Below, piece after piece: positions 16,793 through 24,527 of a stretch of DNA of 64,000 bases. The DNA is taken from positions 1-64,000 of the forward strand of contig JAZQQG010000005.1 in the NCBI GenBank assembly GCA_045628945.1, written 5' to 3'. The stretch comes from RGIG4034 sp045628945. Lineage in GTDB: Bacteria; Bacillota; Clostridia; Lachnospirales; Lachnospiraceae. How positions within the stretch are numbered: position 1 is the first letter of the stretch; each line of letters begins with the position of its first letter. The position numbers and the translations under genes were made by a program. The notes under the pieces are model-generated. The model saw only the letters and a program-made list of their open reading frames with translations. It did not search any database and was not told the DNA's origin.

Positions 16793-19700
16793 TTAAATGT
16801 CCTCAGATACCTCGAAGTCCTCTGAGAAATCCTCATCCATATCCTCCGGTTCTTCATCGGCTACAAACTCACCGCTTGCATCGAGTTCTCCGGTCTGATA
16901 TCCATGTCCGGCATAATCTTCATTGTAATTGCCCTTCATGTCACCTTCTAATTCGAAACGATAGTTGGTGTCAGAGAAGTCAGTGTTCTCCAAAATCTGA
17001 ACCTCGGTATTGTCATCGCGTAATACTCTGACATCAAGTCCTAAGGACTGTAACTCCTTCAGTAATACCTTGAAGGATTCAGGAATACCGGGCTTAGGAA
17101 TATTCTCGCCCTTAATAATTGCTTCGTAGGTCTTAACACGTCCGATTACATCATCCGACTTCACAGTCAGAATCTCCTGAAGAGTATAGGATGCACCATA
17201 AGCCTCCAGTGCCCATACCTCCATCTCACCGAATCGCTGACCACCGAACTGTGCCTTACCACCCAGAGGCTGCTGGGTTACTAAGGAGTACGGTCCGGTC
17301 GAACGAGCATGAATCTTATCGTCTACCAGGTGATGCAGTTTCAGGTAATGCATGTGACCAATGGTAACCGGTCCGTCAAAGTACTCGCCGGTACGTCCGT
17401 CACGAAGTCTTACCTTACCGTCTCTGGAAAGAGGAACACCCTTCCACAGACCTCTGTGCTCACGGTTCTCGGATAAATAATCATATACTTCAGGAAGTAA
17501 TTCTTCCTTATGCAGGCTCGAGAATGTTGCAGCATTCTTGTCATATGCTTCCCCCTTCTTCTTAGCCTGTTCCTTGGCCTCTGCATCATCAAACGGCAGA
17601 TTTACATAGTCGTTTGCCAGATCCAGAGTATCCATAATGTCGTTCTCGTTTGCACCATCGAATACAGGAGTACTGATGTTAAAGCCCAGAGCCTTAGCAG
17701 CTAAGGATAAGTGAATCTCCAATACCTGACCGATGTTCATACGGGAAGGTACGCCCAAAGGATTCAATACGATATCCAGCGGACGACCGTTCGGAAGATA
17801 AGGCATATCCTCAACAGGAAGAACGCGGGAAACGACACCCTTGTTACCGTGACGACCTGCCATCTTATCACCGACGGAGATCTTTCTCTTCTGTGCAATA
17901 TAGATACGAACTGCCTGGTTTACACCGGGTGCAAGCTCGTCGCCATTTTCTCTCGTAAATACCTTGGCATCTACAACGATACCGTATTCACCATGAGGTA
18001 CCTTAAGGGAAGTATCACGTACCTCTCTTGCCTTCTCACCAAAGATGGCGCGAAGGAGTCTCTCTTCTGCGGTAAGCTCGGTCTCACCCTTAGGAGTTAC
18101 CTTACCTACTAAAATATCACCGGCGCGTACCTCTGCACCGATACGAATGATACCGTTCTCATCCAGATCCTTCAGAGCCTCAGGACCGACACCGGGAACA
18201 TCACAGGTAATCTCTTCAGGTCCAAGCTTCGTGTCACGGGCTTCTGCCTCGAATTCCTCAATATGAACGGAGGTGTATACATCTTCTTTTACAAGGCGCT
18301 CGCTCAAAAGAACAGCATCCTCGTAGTTGTAACCTTCCCAGGTCATGAAACCGATCAGCGGGTTCTTACCAAGGCCTAACTCACCGTTGTTGGTGGAAGG
18401 ACCGTCTGCAAGAACATCACCGGCTTCGACACGGTCGCCCTTAAACACAATAGGCTTCTGGTTATAGCAGTTCGACTGATTGGAACGTACGAACTTCTGC
18501 AGACGATACTCAATGGTCTCACCATCGTCACAAATCTCACGAATGCAATTCGAACATACGTAATCAATCACACCGGGCTTCTTTGCAACAACGCAGACAC
18601 CGGAGTCAACTGCGGTCTTTCTCTCCATACCGGTTCCGACAACAGGAGCCTCGGTTACCAAAAGAGGAACGGCCTGACGCTGCATGTTGGAACCCATCAG
18701 TGCACGGTTTGCATCATCATTCTGAAGGAAAGGAATCAACGCGGTAGCAACGGAGAATACCATTTTAGGAGAAACGTCCATGAAATCAACGTCCTTCTTT
18801 AAGTACTCACTGGTCTCTTCTCTGTATCGACCTGCTACCTTGTTGTGTACGAAATGTCCTTCAGCATCAAGGGGCTCGGAAGCCTGTGCCACACGATAGT
18901 TATCTTCCTCATCCGCGGTCATGTAGATTACTTCATCGGTAACTACAGGATTCTCGGGATCGGAATGGTCTAACTTACGATAAGGCGCCTCTACGAAACC
19001 ATACTCATTAATTCTTGCATAGGATGCAAGAGAGTTGATCAGACCGATGTTAGGACCTTCGGGAGTCTCGATAGGACACATTCTACCGTAATGGGTATAG
19101 TGTACATCTCGAACCTCGAATCCGGCTCTGTCTCGGCTCAAACCGCCGGGACCAAGTGCGGACAGACGTCTCTTGTGAGACAACTCACCGAGAGGGTTAT
19201 TCTGGTCCATGAACTGGGACAGCTGGGAAGATCCGAAGAACTCCTTCACTGCAGCCTGTACCGGTTTAATATTAATCAGACTCTGAGGAGATACGTCCTC
19301 GGTGTCATGGGTGGTCATTCTCTCACGTACAACACGCTCAAGACGTGCCATACCGATACGATACTGGTTCTGAAGTAACTCACCGACAGCACGAATACGA
19401 CGATTGCCCAAATGGTCGATATCATCATCGGTACCAATACCATACTCAAGATGCATATTATAGTTAATGGAAGCAAAGATATCTTCTCTGGTGATATGCT
19501 TCGGAACGAGATCCTGTGCATTGTAAGCAACAGCTGCTACAAATGCATCATAATTGTCCGCATTCTCATCCATTAACTGCTTTAATACAGGGTAGTATAC
19601 AAAATCCCCGCTGATACCTAACGACTTAGGCTCCTCACCCTTCTGCAGGTAGCAACGAATGTCAACCATCATGTTGGAGAGAACCTTCTCGTTCTTCTCC

Positions 19701-20725
19701 TCCGTCTGGATATATACATAAGGAACGGCAGCGTTCTGAATCGTATCGGCAAGTTCTCTGGATACGGTGGTTCCTGCAGATGCAAGAATCTCACCGGTAG
19801 CGGGATCGATAACATCCTCTGCCAGCACCTGATTGCGAATACGATTTCTTAGTGCAAGCTTCTTGTTGAACTTATAACGTCCAACCTTAGCAAGGTCATA
19901 TCTTCTGGGGTCAAAGAACGTATTGTTAAGCAGAGTCTCAGCACTATCAATGCTTGCAGGCTCACCGGGACGAAGTTTTCTGTATAACTCTAACAGACCA
20001 CCCTCGTAGGAACCCTGAGGATTTTCATTCGTAATCGAAGGGTCCTTAGCAAAGCTGGCTTCAATCTTAACTTCATCACCGAATACTTCACGAATCTCAT
20101 CGTTGGTACCAAGTCCCAATGCACGAAGCAATACGGAGATAGGCACCTTTCTGTTACGATCGACACGTACATAGTAAACGTCATTGGAATCCGTCTCATA
20201 CTCTAACCATGCACCACGGTTAGGGATTACGGTACCGGAATACAGTTCCTTACCGATCTTATCATGTCCGATTCCAAAATAGATACCGGGAGAACGAACC
20301 AACTGGCTAACGATAACACGCTCTGCGCCGTTGATCACGAAGGTACCGGTCTCGGTCATGAGGGGAAGGTCACCCATGAAAATCTCATGCTCGGTGATTT
20401 CCTCAGTGTCCTTATTGTAGAGACGTACTCTTACCTTAAGGGGAGCTGCGTATGTTGCATCTCTTTCCTTACATTTCTCAATAGAATACTTGACGTCGTC
20501 TTCGCACAGTTCAAAATCAACGAACTCCAAGCTTAAGTGTCCGCTGTGATCCGAAATGGGAGAGATATCCTTAAATACTTCTTTGAGGCCTTCATCCAGG
20601 AACCACTGATAGGAATCCTTCTGAACCTCAATGAGGTTGGGCATCTCAAGAACCTCTCTCTGTCTCGAATAACTCATACGCATGCTCTGTCCGGCAGTCA
20701 CTTTACGTATTCTGTTCTTTTCCAT
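16793..20725 (-). CDS. rpoB: DNA-directed RNA polymerase subunit beta
   Basis: About 1310 residues. The rifampicin-binding region reads SQLSQFMDQNNPL...HKRRLSALGPGGL, wild type at the positions most often mutated in resistant strains. Other landmarks are CPIETPEGPNIGLI and the C-terminal GQRFGEMEVWALEAYGA. Two ATG codons are possible (20731 and 20725); GGGGTG sits two bases from the first and eight from the second, so 20725 is preferred. It has its own promoter (20798-20826) after the rplL terminator. Confidence 0.98.
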   Translation of the reverse strand: MEKNRIRKVTAGQSMRMSYSRQREVLEMPNLIEVQKDSYQWFLDEGLKEVFKDISPISDHSGHLSLEFVDFELCEDDVKYSIEKCKERDATYAAPLKVRVRLYNKDTEEITEHEIFMGDLPLMTETGTFVINGAERVIVSQLVRSPGIYFGIGHDKIGKELYSGTVIPNRGAWLEYETDSNDVYYVRVDRNRKVPISVLLRALGLGTNDEIREVFGDEVKIEASFAKDPSITNENPQGSYEGGLLELYRKLRPGEPASIDSAETLLNNTFFDPRRYDLAKVGRYKFNKKLALRNRIRNQVLAEDVIDPATGEILASAGTTVSRELADTIQNAAVPYVYIQTEEKNEKVLSNMMVDIRCYLQKGEEPKSLGISGDFVYYPVLKQLMDENADNYDAFVAAVAYNAQDLVPKHITREDIFASINYNMHLEYGIGTDDDIDHLGNRRIRAVGELLQNQYRIGMARLERVVRERMTTHDTEDVSPQSLINIKPVQAAVKEFFGSSQLSQFMDQNNPLGELSHKRRLSALGPGGLSRDRAGFEVRDVHYTHYGRMCPIETPEGPNIGLINSLASYARINEYGFVEAPYRKLDHSDPENPVVTDEVIYMTADEEDNYRVAQASEPLDAEGHFVHNKVAGRYREETSEYLKKDVDFMDVSPKMVFSVATALIPFLQNDDANRALMGSNMQRQAVPLLVTEAPVVGTGMERKTAVDSGVCVVAKKPGVIDYVCSNCIREICDDGETIEYRLQKFVRSNQSNCYNQKPIVFKGDRVEAGDVLADGPSTNNGELGLGKNPLIGFMTWEGYNYEDAVLLSERLVKEDVYTSVHIEEFEAEARDTKLGPEEITCDVPGVGPEALKDLDENGIIRIGAEVRAGDILVGKVTPKGETELTAEERLLRAIFGEKAREVRDTSLKVPHGEYGIVVDAKVFTRENGDELAPGVNQAVRIYIAQKRKISVGDKMAGRHGNKGVVSRVLPVEDMPYLPNGRPLDIVLNPLGVPSRMNIGQVLEIHLSLAAKALGFNISTPVFDGANENDIMDTLDLANDYVNLPFDDAEAKEQAKKKGEAYDKNAATFSSLHKEELLPEVYDYLSENREHRGLWKGVPLSRDGKVRLRDGRTGEYFDGPVTIGHMHYLKLHHLVDDKIHARSTGPYSLVTQQPLGGKAQFGGQRFGEMEVWALEAYGASYTLQEILTVKSDDVIGRVKTYEAIIKGENIPKPGIPESFKVLLKELQSLGLDVRVLRDDNTEVQILENTDFSDTNYRFELEGDMKGNYNEDYAGHGYQTGELDASGEFVADEEPEDMDEDFSEDFEVSEDI

Positions 20726-20768
20726 TGACATTTCACCCCGTTCTTATAGTCTAAAAAAACAATTTCAA

Positions 20769-20790
20769 GCACTATTTTCCACAATAGTGC
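20769..20790 (-). promoter_or_regulatory. Hairpin in the rpoB leader
   Basis: Minus strand GCACTATT, six-base loop, AATAGTGC: eight pairs located just after the predicted start of the rpoB transcript. No T-run follows directly, so it is not a terminator; it could stabilise or regulate the rpoBC message. Confidence 0.45.
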
Positions 20791-20797
20791 AACATAC

Positions 20798-20826
20798 AGA
20801 ATAGCACAAATGGAAGCACCAGTCAA
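20798..20826 (-). promoter_or_regulatory. Promoter of rpoBC
   Basis: Minus strand: TTGACT (20826-20821), a 17-base spacer ending in TGTGC (an extended -10 TG) and TATTCT (20803-20798). Confidence 0.8.
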
Positions 20827-20864
20827 CAGAAAAATACCGAGTTTTTCATTTTCTTTTTTTGCAA

Positions 20865-20894
20865 CAAAAAAGCGTGAGACGAGATGTCTCACGC
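20865..20894 (-). terminator. Terminator after rplL
   Basis: Minus strand GCGTGAGAC ATCTC GTCTCACGC followed by six T. It separates the rplKAJL transcript from rpoBC, which has its own promoter just beyond. Confidence 0.88.
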
Positions 20895-20920
20895 TGATTT
20901 GATAAAAGATTATGCTTAAA

Positions 20921-21295
20921 TTACTTAAGGGTAACCTTAGCGCCAACTTCCTCAAGCTTAGCCTTGATATCGTTAGCTTCTTCCTTGGATGCATTCTCCT
21001 TAACCATCTTAGGAGCGCCATCAACAAGATCCTTAGCTTCCTTGAGGCCGAGACCGGTAAGCTCACGAACAACCTTGATAACCTTAACCTTCTCTGCACC
21101 AACCTCGGTCAACTCTACGTTGAACTCAGTCTTCTCTTCCTCTGCTGCTGCGCCAGCACCTGCTGCTGCAACTACAACGCCTGCTGCTGCGGATACACCG
21201 AACTCCTCTTCGCAAGCCTTTACTAAGTCGTTTAACTCTAATACGGTTAACTCTTTGATCGCATCAATAATTTCCTGAGCGGATAATTTAGCCAT
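20921..21295 (-). CDS. rplL: 50S ribosomal protein L7/L12
   Basis: 124 residues. Stalk protein that recruits translation GTPases. It shows the N-terminal dimerisation helix, an alanine/glycine hinge (AAGVVVAAAGAGAAAEEE) and the C-terminal domain with the factor-binding helix TGLGLKEAKDLVDG. The ATG at 21295 (MAKLSAQE) is preceded by GGAGG; the frame extends five codons further. It follows rplJ, with which it forms the stalk. Confidence 0.97.
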   Translation of the reverse strand: MAKLSAQEIIDAIKELTVLELNDLVKACEEEFGVSAAAGVVVAAAGAGAAAEEEKTEFNVELTEVGAEKVKVIKVVRELTGLGLKEAKDLVDGAPKMVKENASKEEANDIKAKLEEVGAKVTLK

Positions 21296-21333
21296 TGTTT
21301 TTTCCTCCATTAAAATAAATTAGAAATTGTTAA

Positions 21334-21876
21334 TTAAGCTTCTGCGGGAGCTGCTGCTTCCTCAGTTGCAGCCGGAGCTGCACATGCACTTGCGCCGCCT
21401 TTTTCAGCAAGCTGATTCATAACGCGAGCGAAGTTGGTAATAGGAGACTGAATGCTTCCCAGTAACTTGGAAAGGAGTTCGTCTCTGGAAGGGATCTTAG
21501 CGATTGCCTGAATTCCCTGTGCATCGTAAGCGGTTCCTTCTACAACGCCTGCCTTCAGCTCGAGAGCCGGAGCCTTCTCAGCGAATTTAGCAAGAACTCT
21601 TGCGGGTGCGGTTGCATCGTCCTTAGAAATTGCAATTGCGCTGGGTCCTTCTAAATAAGGAATCAGTGCTTCAAAATCAGTGCCCTTAACCGCACGGGTA
21701 ACGAAGGTGTTCTTGTATACCTTGTATACAACACCGGCTTCACGTAACTGCTTACGGAGATTCGTATCCTGCTCAACGGTAAGTCCACGGTAATCTGCAA
21801 CTACTACAGACTGTGCGTCCTTGATTGCTGCGGAGATTTCCTCAACAATAGGAGCTTTTAATTCGACCTTAGCCAT
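21334..21876 (-). CDS. rplJ: 50S ribosomal protein L10
   Basis: 180 residues. Anchors L7/L12 dimers to 23S rRNA. N-terminal RNA-binding part with VVADYRGLTVEQ and KVYKNTFVTRAV; C-terminal alanine-rich tail. AAGGAGG precedes the ATG. It is preceded by its own leader and attenuator (21933-22087), through which L10 is expected to repress its own synthesis. Confidence 0.97.
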   Translation of the reverse strand: MAKVELKAPIVEEISAAIKDAQSVVVADYRGLTVEQDTNLRKQLREAGVVYKVYKNTFVTRAVKGTDFEALIPYLEGPSAIAISKDDATAPARVLAKFAEKAPALELKAGVVEGTAYDAQGIQAIAKIPSRDELLSKLLGSIQSPITNFARVMNQLAEKGGASACAAPAATEEAAAPAEA

Positions 21877-21932
21877 TTTAGTACCTCCTTATAGATTTGT
21901 GGGAGTAATCCCAATGCCGAAAGGAGATGTTA

Positions 21933-21966
21933 TACAAAAACACCCTCCTGCCAAGACAGGAGGGTA
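21933..21966 (-). terminator. Attenuator in the rplJ leader
   Basis: Minus strand ACCCTCCTG TCTTGG CAGGAGGGT followed by GTTTTTGT: nine pairs and a T-run, 57 bases upstream of the rplJ start and downstream of the L10-binding element. It fits a Rho-independent terminator controlled by L10 binding, as described for Bacillus-type L10 leaders. Confidence 0.85.
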
Positions 21967-21983
21967 ATTGTTATACAAACAAA

Positions 21984-22048
21984 TCTTTCCTCGGTAGGCG
22001 CTATGCTTACGTCTTGCGACACCTACTGTCTTCGGCCGGTTCTTTTCG
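21984..22048 (-). promoter_or_regulatory. Ribosomal protein L10 leader
   Basis: Minus strand: the element CCGAAGACAGTAGGTG, paired with a downstream CGCCTACCG, followed by AGGAAAGA, matches the conserved core of the L10 leader RNA family (kink-turn and paired helix that mimic the 23S rRNA site). Bound L10(L12)4 would favour the attenuator at 21933-21966. Confidence 0.85.
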
Positions 22049-22058
22049 AACCTTATTT

Positions 22059-22087
22059 AACTTAACACAGGTTACCCCGTGTGTCAA
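22059..22087 (-). promoter_or_regulatory. Promoter of rplJL
   Basis: Minus strand: perfect TTGACA (22087-22082), 17 bases, then TAAGTT (22064-22059) as a weak -10. It lies between rplA and the L10 leader. Confidence 0.6.
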
Positions 22088-22111
22088 GCATTCTCTGTTG
22101 CCAAATAAGAA

Positions 22112-22801
22112 TTAGTACTTAGCAACACTTACGCGTACGCCAGGTCCCATGGTGGTAGCAAGCGTAACGCTCTTCAGATACTGTCCCTTAAGGGTGCTGG
22201 GCTTAGCCTTTACAATTGCATCCATAAGTGCGGTGTAGTTCTCAGCAAGCTTCTCCTCGCTGAAGGAAGCCTTACCGATCGGGCAGTGAATGATGTTTGC
22301 CTTGTCAAGACGGTACTCAATCTTACCGGCCTTGATATCAGCGATTGCCTTCGCAACGTCCATCGTTACGGTACCTGCCTTAGGGTTCGGCATGAGACCC
22401 TTAGGTCCTAATACCTTACCAAGACGACCAACAACGCCCATCATATCAGGGGTAGCAACTACTACATCGAAATCTAACCAACCATCGTTCTGGATCTTGG
22501 GTACTAACTCATCACCACCAACGAAATCTGCACCTGCAGCCTGTGCCTCATCTACCTTAGGTCCCTTAGCGAAAACAAGAACGCGAACGGTCTTACCGGT
22601 ACCGTTAGGGAGAACTACTGCACCACGAATCTGCTGCTCAGCGTGACGTCCGTCACAACCGGTCTTGATGTGAACCTCAACGGTCTCATCAAACTTAGCG
22701 CTTGCAGTCTTCTTAACTAAAGAAACTGCATCAGTGGGATCATAATAAGTTGCGCGGTCAACTAACTTAGCGACCTCGTTATATTTCTTACCGTGTTTCA
22801 T
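22112..22801 (-). CDS. rplA: 50S ribosomal protein L1
   Basis: 229 residues. Stalk-forming large-subunit protein and often a translational repressor of its own operon. Conserved segments RGAVVLPNGTGKT, GLMPNPKAGTVT and MGPGVRV are visible. GTAGGAGG precedes the ATG; the gene starts 12 bases after rplK. Confidence 0.97.
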   Translation of the reverse strand: MKHGKKYNEVAKLVDRATYYDPTDAVSLVKKTASAKFDETVEVHIKTGCDGRHAEQQIRGAVVLPNGTGKTVRVLVFAKGPKVDEAQAAGADFVGGDELVPKIQNDGWLDFDVVVATPDMMGVVGRLGKVLGPKGLMPNPKAGTVTMDVAKAIADIKAGKIEYRLDKANIIHCPIGKASFSEEKLAENYTALMDAIVKAKPSTLKGQYLKSVTLATTMGPGVRVSVAKY

Positions 22802-22813
22802 CTATGCTACCTC

Positions 22814-23239
22814 CTACTCTTCTACCGTGATACCCATGGATCTTGCGGTACCTGCAATCATGCTCATTGCAGCTTCAATGCTGGCAGCGTTCAGATCCGG
22901 CATCTTAAGCTCTGCGATCTCGCGAATCTTATCCTTGGAGATGGAAGCAACCTTCGTCTTGTTAGGAGTAGCGGATGCTGTTTTAATGTTGCAAGCCTTC
23001 TTCAGTAATACTGCAGCAGGCGGGGTCTTGCAAACGAAGCTGAAGCTTCTGTCTGCGTAAACAGTGATGACAACAGGGATAATGGTATCACCCTTGTCAG
23101 CAGTCTGAGCGTTGAACTGCTTGGTAAACTCAACGATGTTAACACCGTGCTGACCAAGAGCAGGACCAACGGGGGGAGCCGGAGTAGCTTTACCGGCAGC
23201 AATCTGAAGTTTGATATAACCTTCTACTTTCTTTGCCAT
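22814..23239 (-). CDS. rplK: 50S ribosomal protein L11
   Basis: 141 residues, the usual L11 length. Binds the GTPase-associated centre of 23S rRNA and is needed for the stringent response by RelA. Contains GKATPAPPVGPALGQHGVNI and the C-terminal RNA-binding domain with IAGTARSMGI. The ATG at 23239 (MAKKVEGYIKLQ) has AGGAGGTG ahead; an upstream extension of the frame into the hairpin-rich leader is rejected. Confidence 0.97.
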   Translation of the reverse strand: MAKKVEGYIKLQIAAGKATPAPPVGPALGQHGVNIVEFTKQFNAQTADKGDTIIPVVITVYADRSFSFVCKTPPAAVLLKKACNIKTASATPNKTKVASISKDKIREIAELKMPDLNAASIEAAMSMIAGTARSMGITVEE

Positions 23240-23342
23240 AATGGCACCTCCTGAAAATAATATAGTGGTGTATTCGGGCCAGGCAGCCCTTCCACGTGTA
23301 TCTATAACCACCGCATTGCGGTAATTATCACGTTAGTGTTTT

Positions 23343-23423
23343 GGATGAGTTATCATCTCATCCATTTACTGACAGAATTCGAGCAAAGCGAGAATTCTGT
23401 CCGACGAATCTAACGGATTCGTC
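23343..23423 (-). other. Three consecutive hairpins between nusG and rplK
   Basis: The 185-base gap between nusG and rplK holds three perfect inverted repeats in a row: GACGAATC/GATTCGTC (23403-23423, loop 5), GACAGAATTC/GAATTCTGTC (23371-23401, loop 11) and GGATGAG/CTCATCC (23343-23363, loop 7). None is followed by a T-run. The first begins one base after the nusG stop codon. They may be processing sites, mRNA stabilisers or a protein-binding leader for L11/L1. Confidence 0.6.
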
Positions 23424-23424
23424 G

Positions 23425-23943
23425 TTACATCTTGCGAATCTCAGCAAAGCTGATCTCAACAGGCGTCTCACGACCAAACAGTTCTACATTAATCGTAGCG
23501 GTCTGCTTACCGAAGTCAATACGCTGAACAACGCCAACGGTATCCTTCCAAACACCTGCAACTACAGCGATGGTATCACCTTCGCCGAAATCTACGCTTA
23601 CCTTGTCGCTGCTTAAGATTCCGAGAGGCTTCATCTCCGCTTCAGTAAGAGGAACCGGCTTGCTTCCGGGACCTACGAATCCGGTAACGCCTCTGGTGTT
23701 ACGAACAACATACCAGGTATCGTCATCCATTACCATGTTGATAAGAACATAACCGGGGAACATCTTACGCTGTACGGTCTTCTTAACGCCGTCCTTAATC
23801 TCAACAACCTCTTCCATAGGAACGCGAACCTCAAGGATACGCTCTTCCAGATGACGGTTCTCAATGGTCTTATCAATATTGGCTTTTACTTTATTCTCAT
23901 ATCCTGAATAGGTATGAACTACATACCACATTGCTTCTGCCAT
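23425..23943 (-). CDS. nusG: Transcription termination/antitermination factor NusG
   Basis: 172 residues. N-terminal NGN domain (MWYVVHTYSGYENKVKANI, then RKMFPGYVLINM) binds RNA polymerase; the C-terminal KOW domain (GDTIAVVAGVWKDTVG) binds Rho or S10. GTGAGG precedes the ATG. Placed between secE and rplK as in most bacteria. Confidence 0.97.
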   Translation of the reverse strand: MAEAMWYVVHTYSGYENKVKANIDKTIENRHLEERILEVRVPMEEVVEIKDGVKKTVQRKMFPGYVLINMVMDDDTWYVVRNTRGVTGFVGPGSKPVPLTEAEMKPLGILSSDKVSVDFGEGDTIAVVAGVWKDTVGVVQRIDFGKQTATINVELFGRETPVEISFAEIRKM

Positions 23944-23975
23944 AAGGATAACCTCACTTCTAATGAACTTAAGAC

Positions 23976-24170
23976 TTACATAATGAACTTAAGTCCCCAC
24001 TGAATAACAGTATCCAGCAAGGAGATTAATACGCCCACTACAAGCGAAATAATCGCAACCGCAGCGGTACGCTTCGCAATCGTTGCCTTATCAAGCCAGG
24101 AAATTCTGGGAAACTCGCCCTTAACTCCCTTGAAGAAACCGACCTTCTGAGTCTTCTCTTTCTCTGCCAT
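23976..24170 (-). CDS. secE: Preprotein translocase subunit SecE
   Basis: 64 residues with the typical single-helix Gram-positive form: an amphipathic stretch (FFKGVKGEFPRISWLDK) and one C-terminal membrane helix (AAVAIISLVVGVLISLLDTV). Stabilises SecY in the membrane. GGGAAGG precedes the ATG; it lies between rpmG and nusG. Confidence 0.95.
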   Translation of the reverse strand: MAEKEKTQKVGFFKGVKGEFPRISWLDKATIAKRTAAVAIISLVVGVLISLLDTVIQWGLKFIM

Positions 24171-24204
24171 AAGTACCTTCCCTTCTTAGTACAAAAAAGT
24201 ATAA

Positions 24205-24354
24205 TTACTTAGTCTCTTTGTGGTTGGTATGCTTCTTGCAGAATCTGCAGTACTTCTTGGTTTCCATTCTGTCAGGATGGGTCTTCTTATCCTTAGTGGT
24301 GTTATAATTACGACGCTTGCACTCTTCGCATGCTAAAGTAATCTTGGTACGCAT
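24205..24354 (-). CDS. rpmG: 50S ribosomal protein L33 (zinc-binding form)
   Basis: 49 residues, MRTKITLACEECKRRNYNTT then a second CRFC pair. The two CxxC pairs mark the zinc-dependent form of L33. GGAGG precedes the ATG at 24354. First gene of the rpmG-secE-nusG transcript. Confidence 0.95.
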   Translation of the reverse strand: MRTKITLACEECKRRNYNTTKDKKTHPDRMETKKYCRFCKKHTNHKETK

Positions 24355-24406
24355 AATTCATTCCTCCAAATCATTCGAAAAAACTCACGCGATGCCTGTT
24401 TTTGAG

Positions 24407-24441
24407 CAAAAAAAATAGAGCCCAAACTCATCTCGCTCTAT
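24407..24441 (-). terminator. Terminator of murA, interleaved with the rpmG promoter
   Basis: Minus strand ATAGAGC, 13-base loop, GCTCTAT followed by TTTTTTT. For transcripts coming from murA this is a complete intrinsic terminator. Its 5' arm lies between the -10 and the predicted start point of the next promoter (24443-24471), so a transcript starting there would lack most of the arm and escape termination. Confidence 0.75.
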
Positions 24442-24442
24442 G

Positions 24443-24471
24443 AATATACCACAGCCCCTATCGGACGTCAA
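24443..24471 (-). promoter_or_regulatory. Promoter of rpmG-secE-nusG
   Basis: Minus strand: TTGACG (24471-24466), 17 bases, TATATT (24448-24443). The leader to rpmG is about 80 bases. Confidence 0.8.
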
Positions 24472-24527
24472 CCTCTTTTTGAAATAAATTCATGATCCCC
24501 GCGTCAAGGCAAAGTTTAAGGTGGGAA

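Noticed and set aside
23343..23423. Terminators after nusG
   Set aside because: None of the three hairpins has a T-run on the minus strand, so they do not fit intrinsic terminators.
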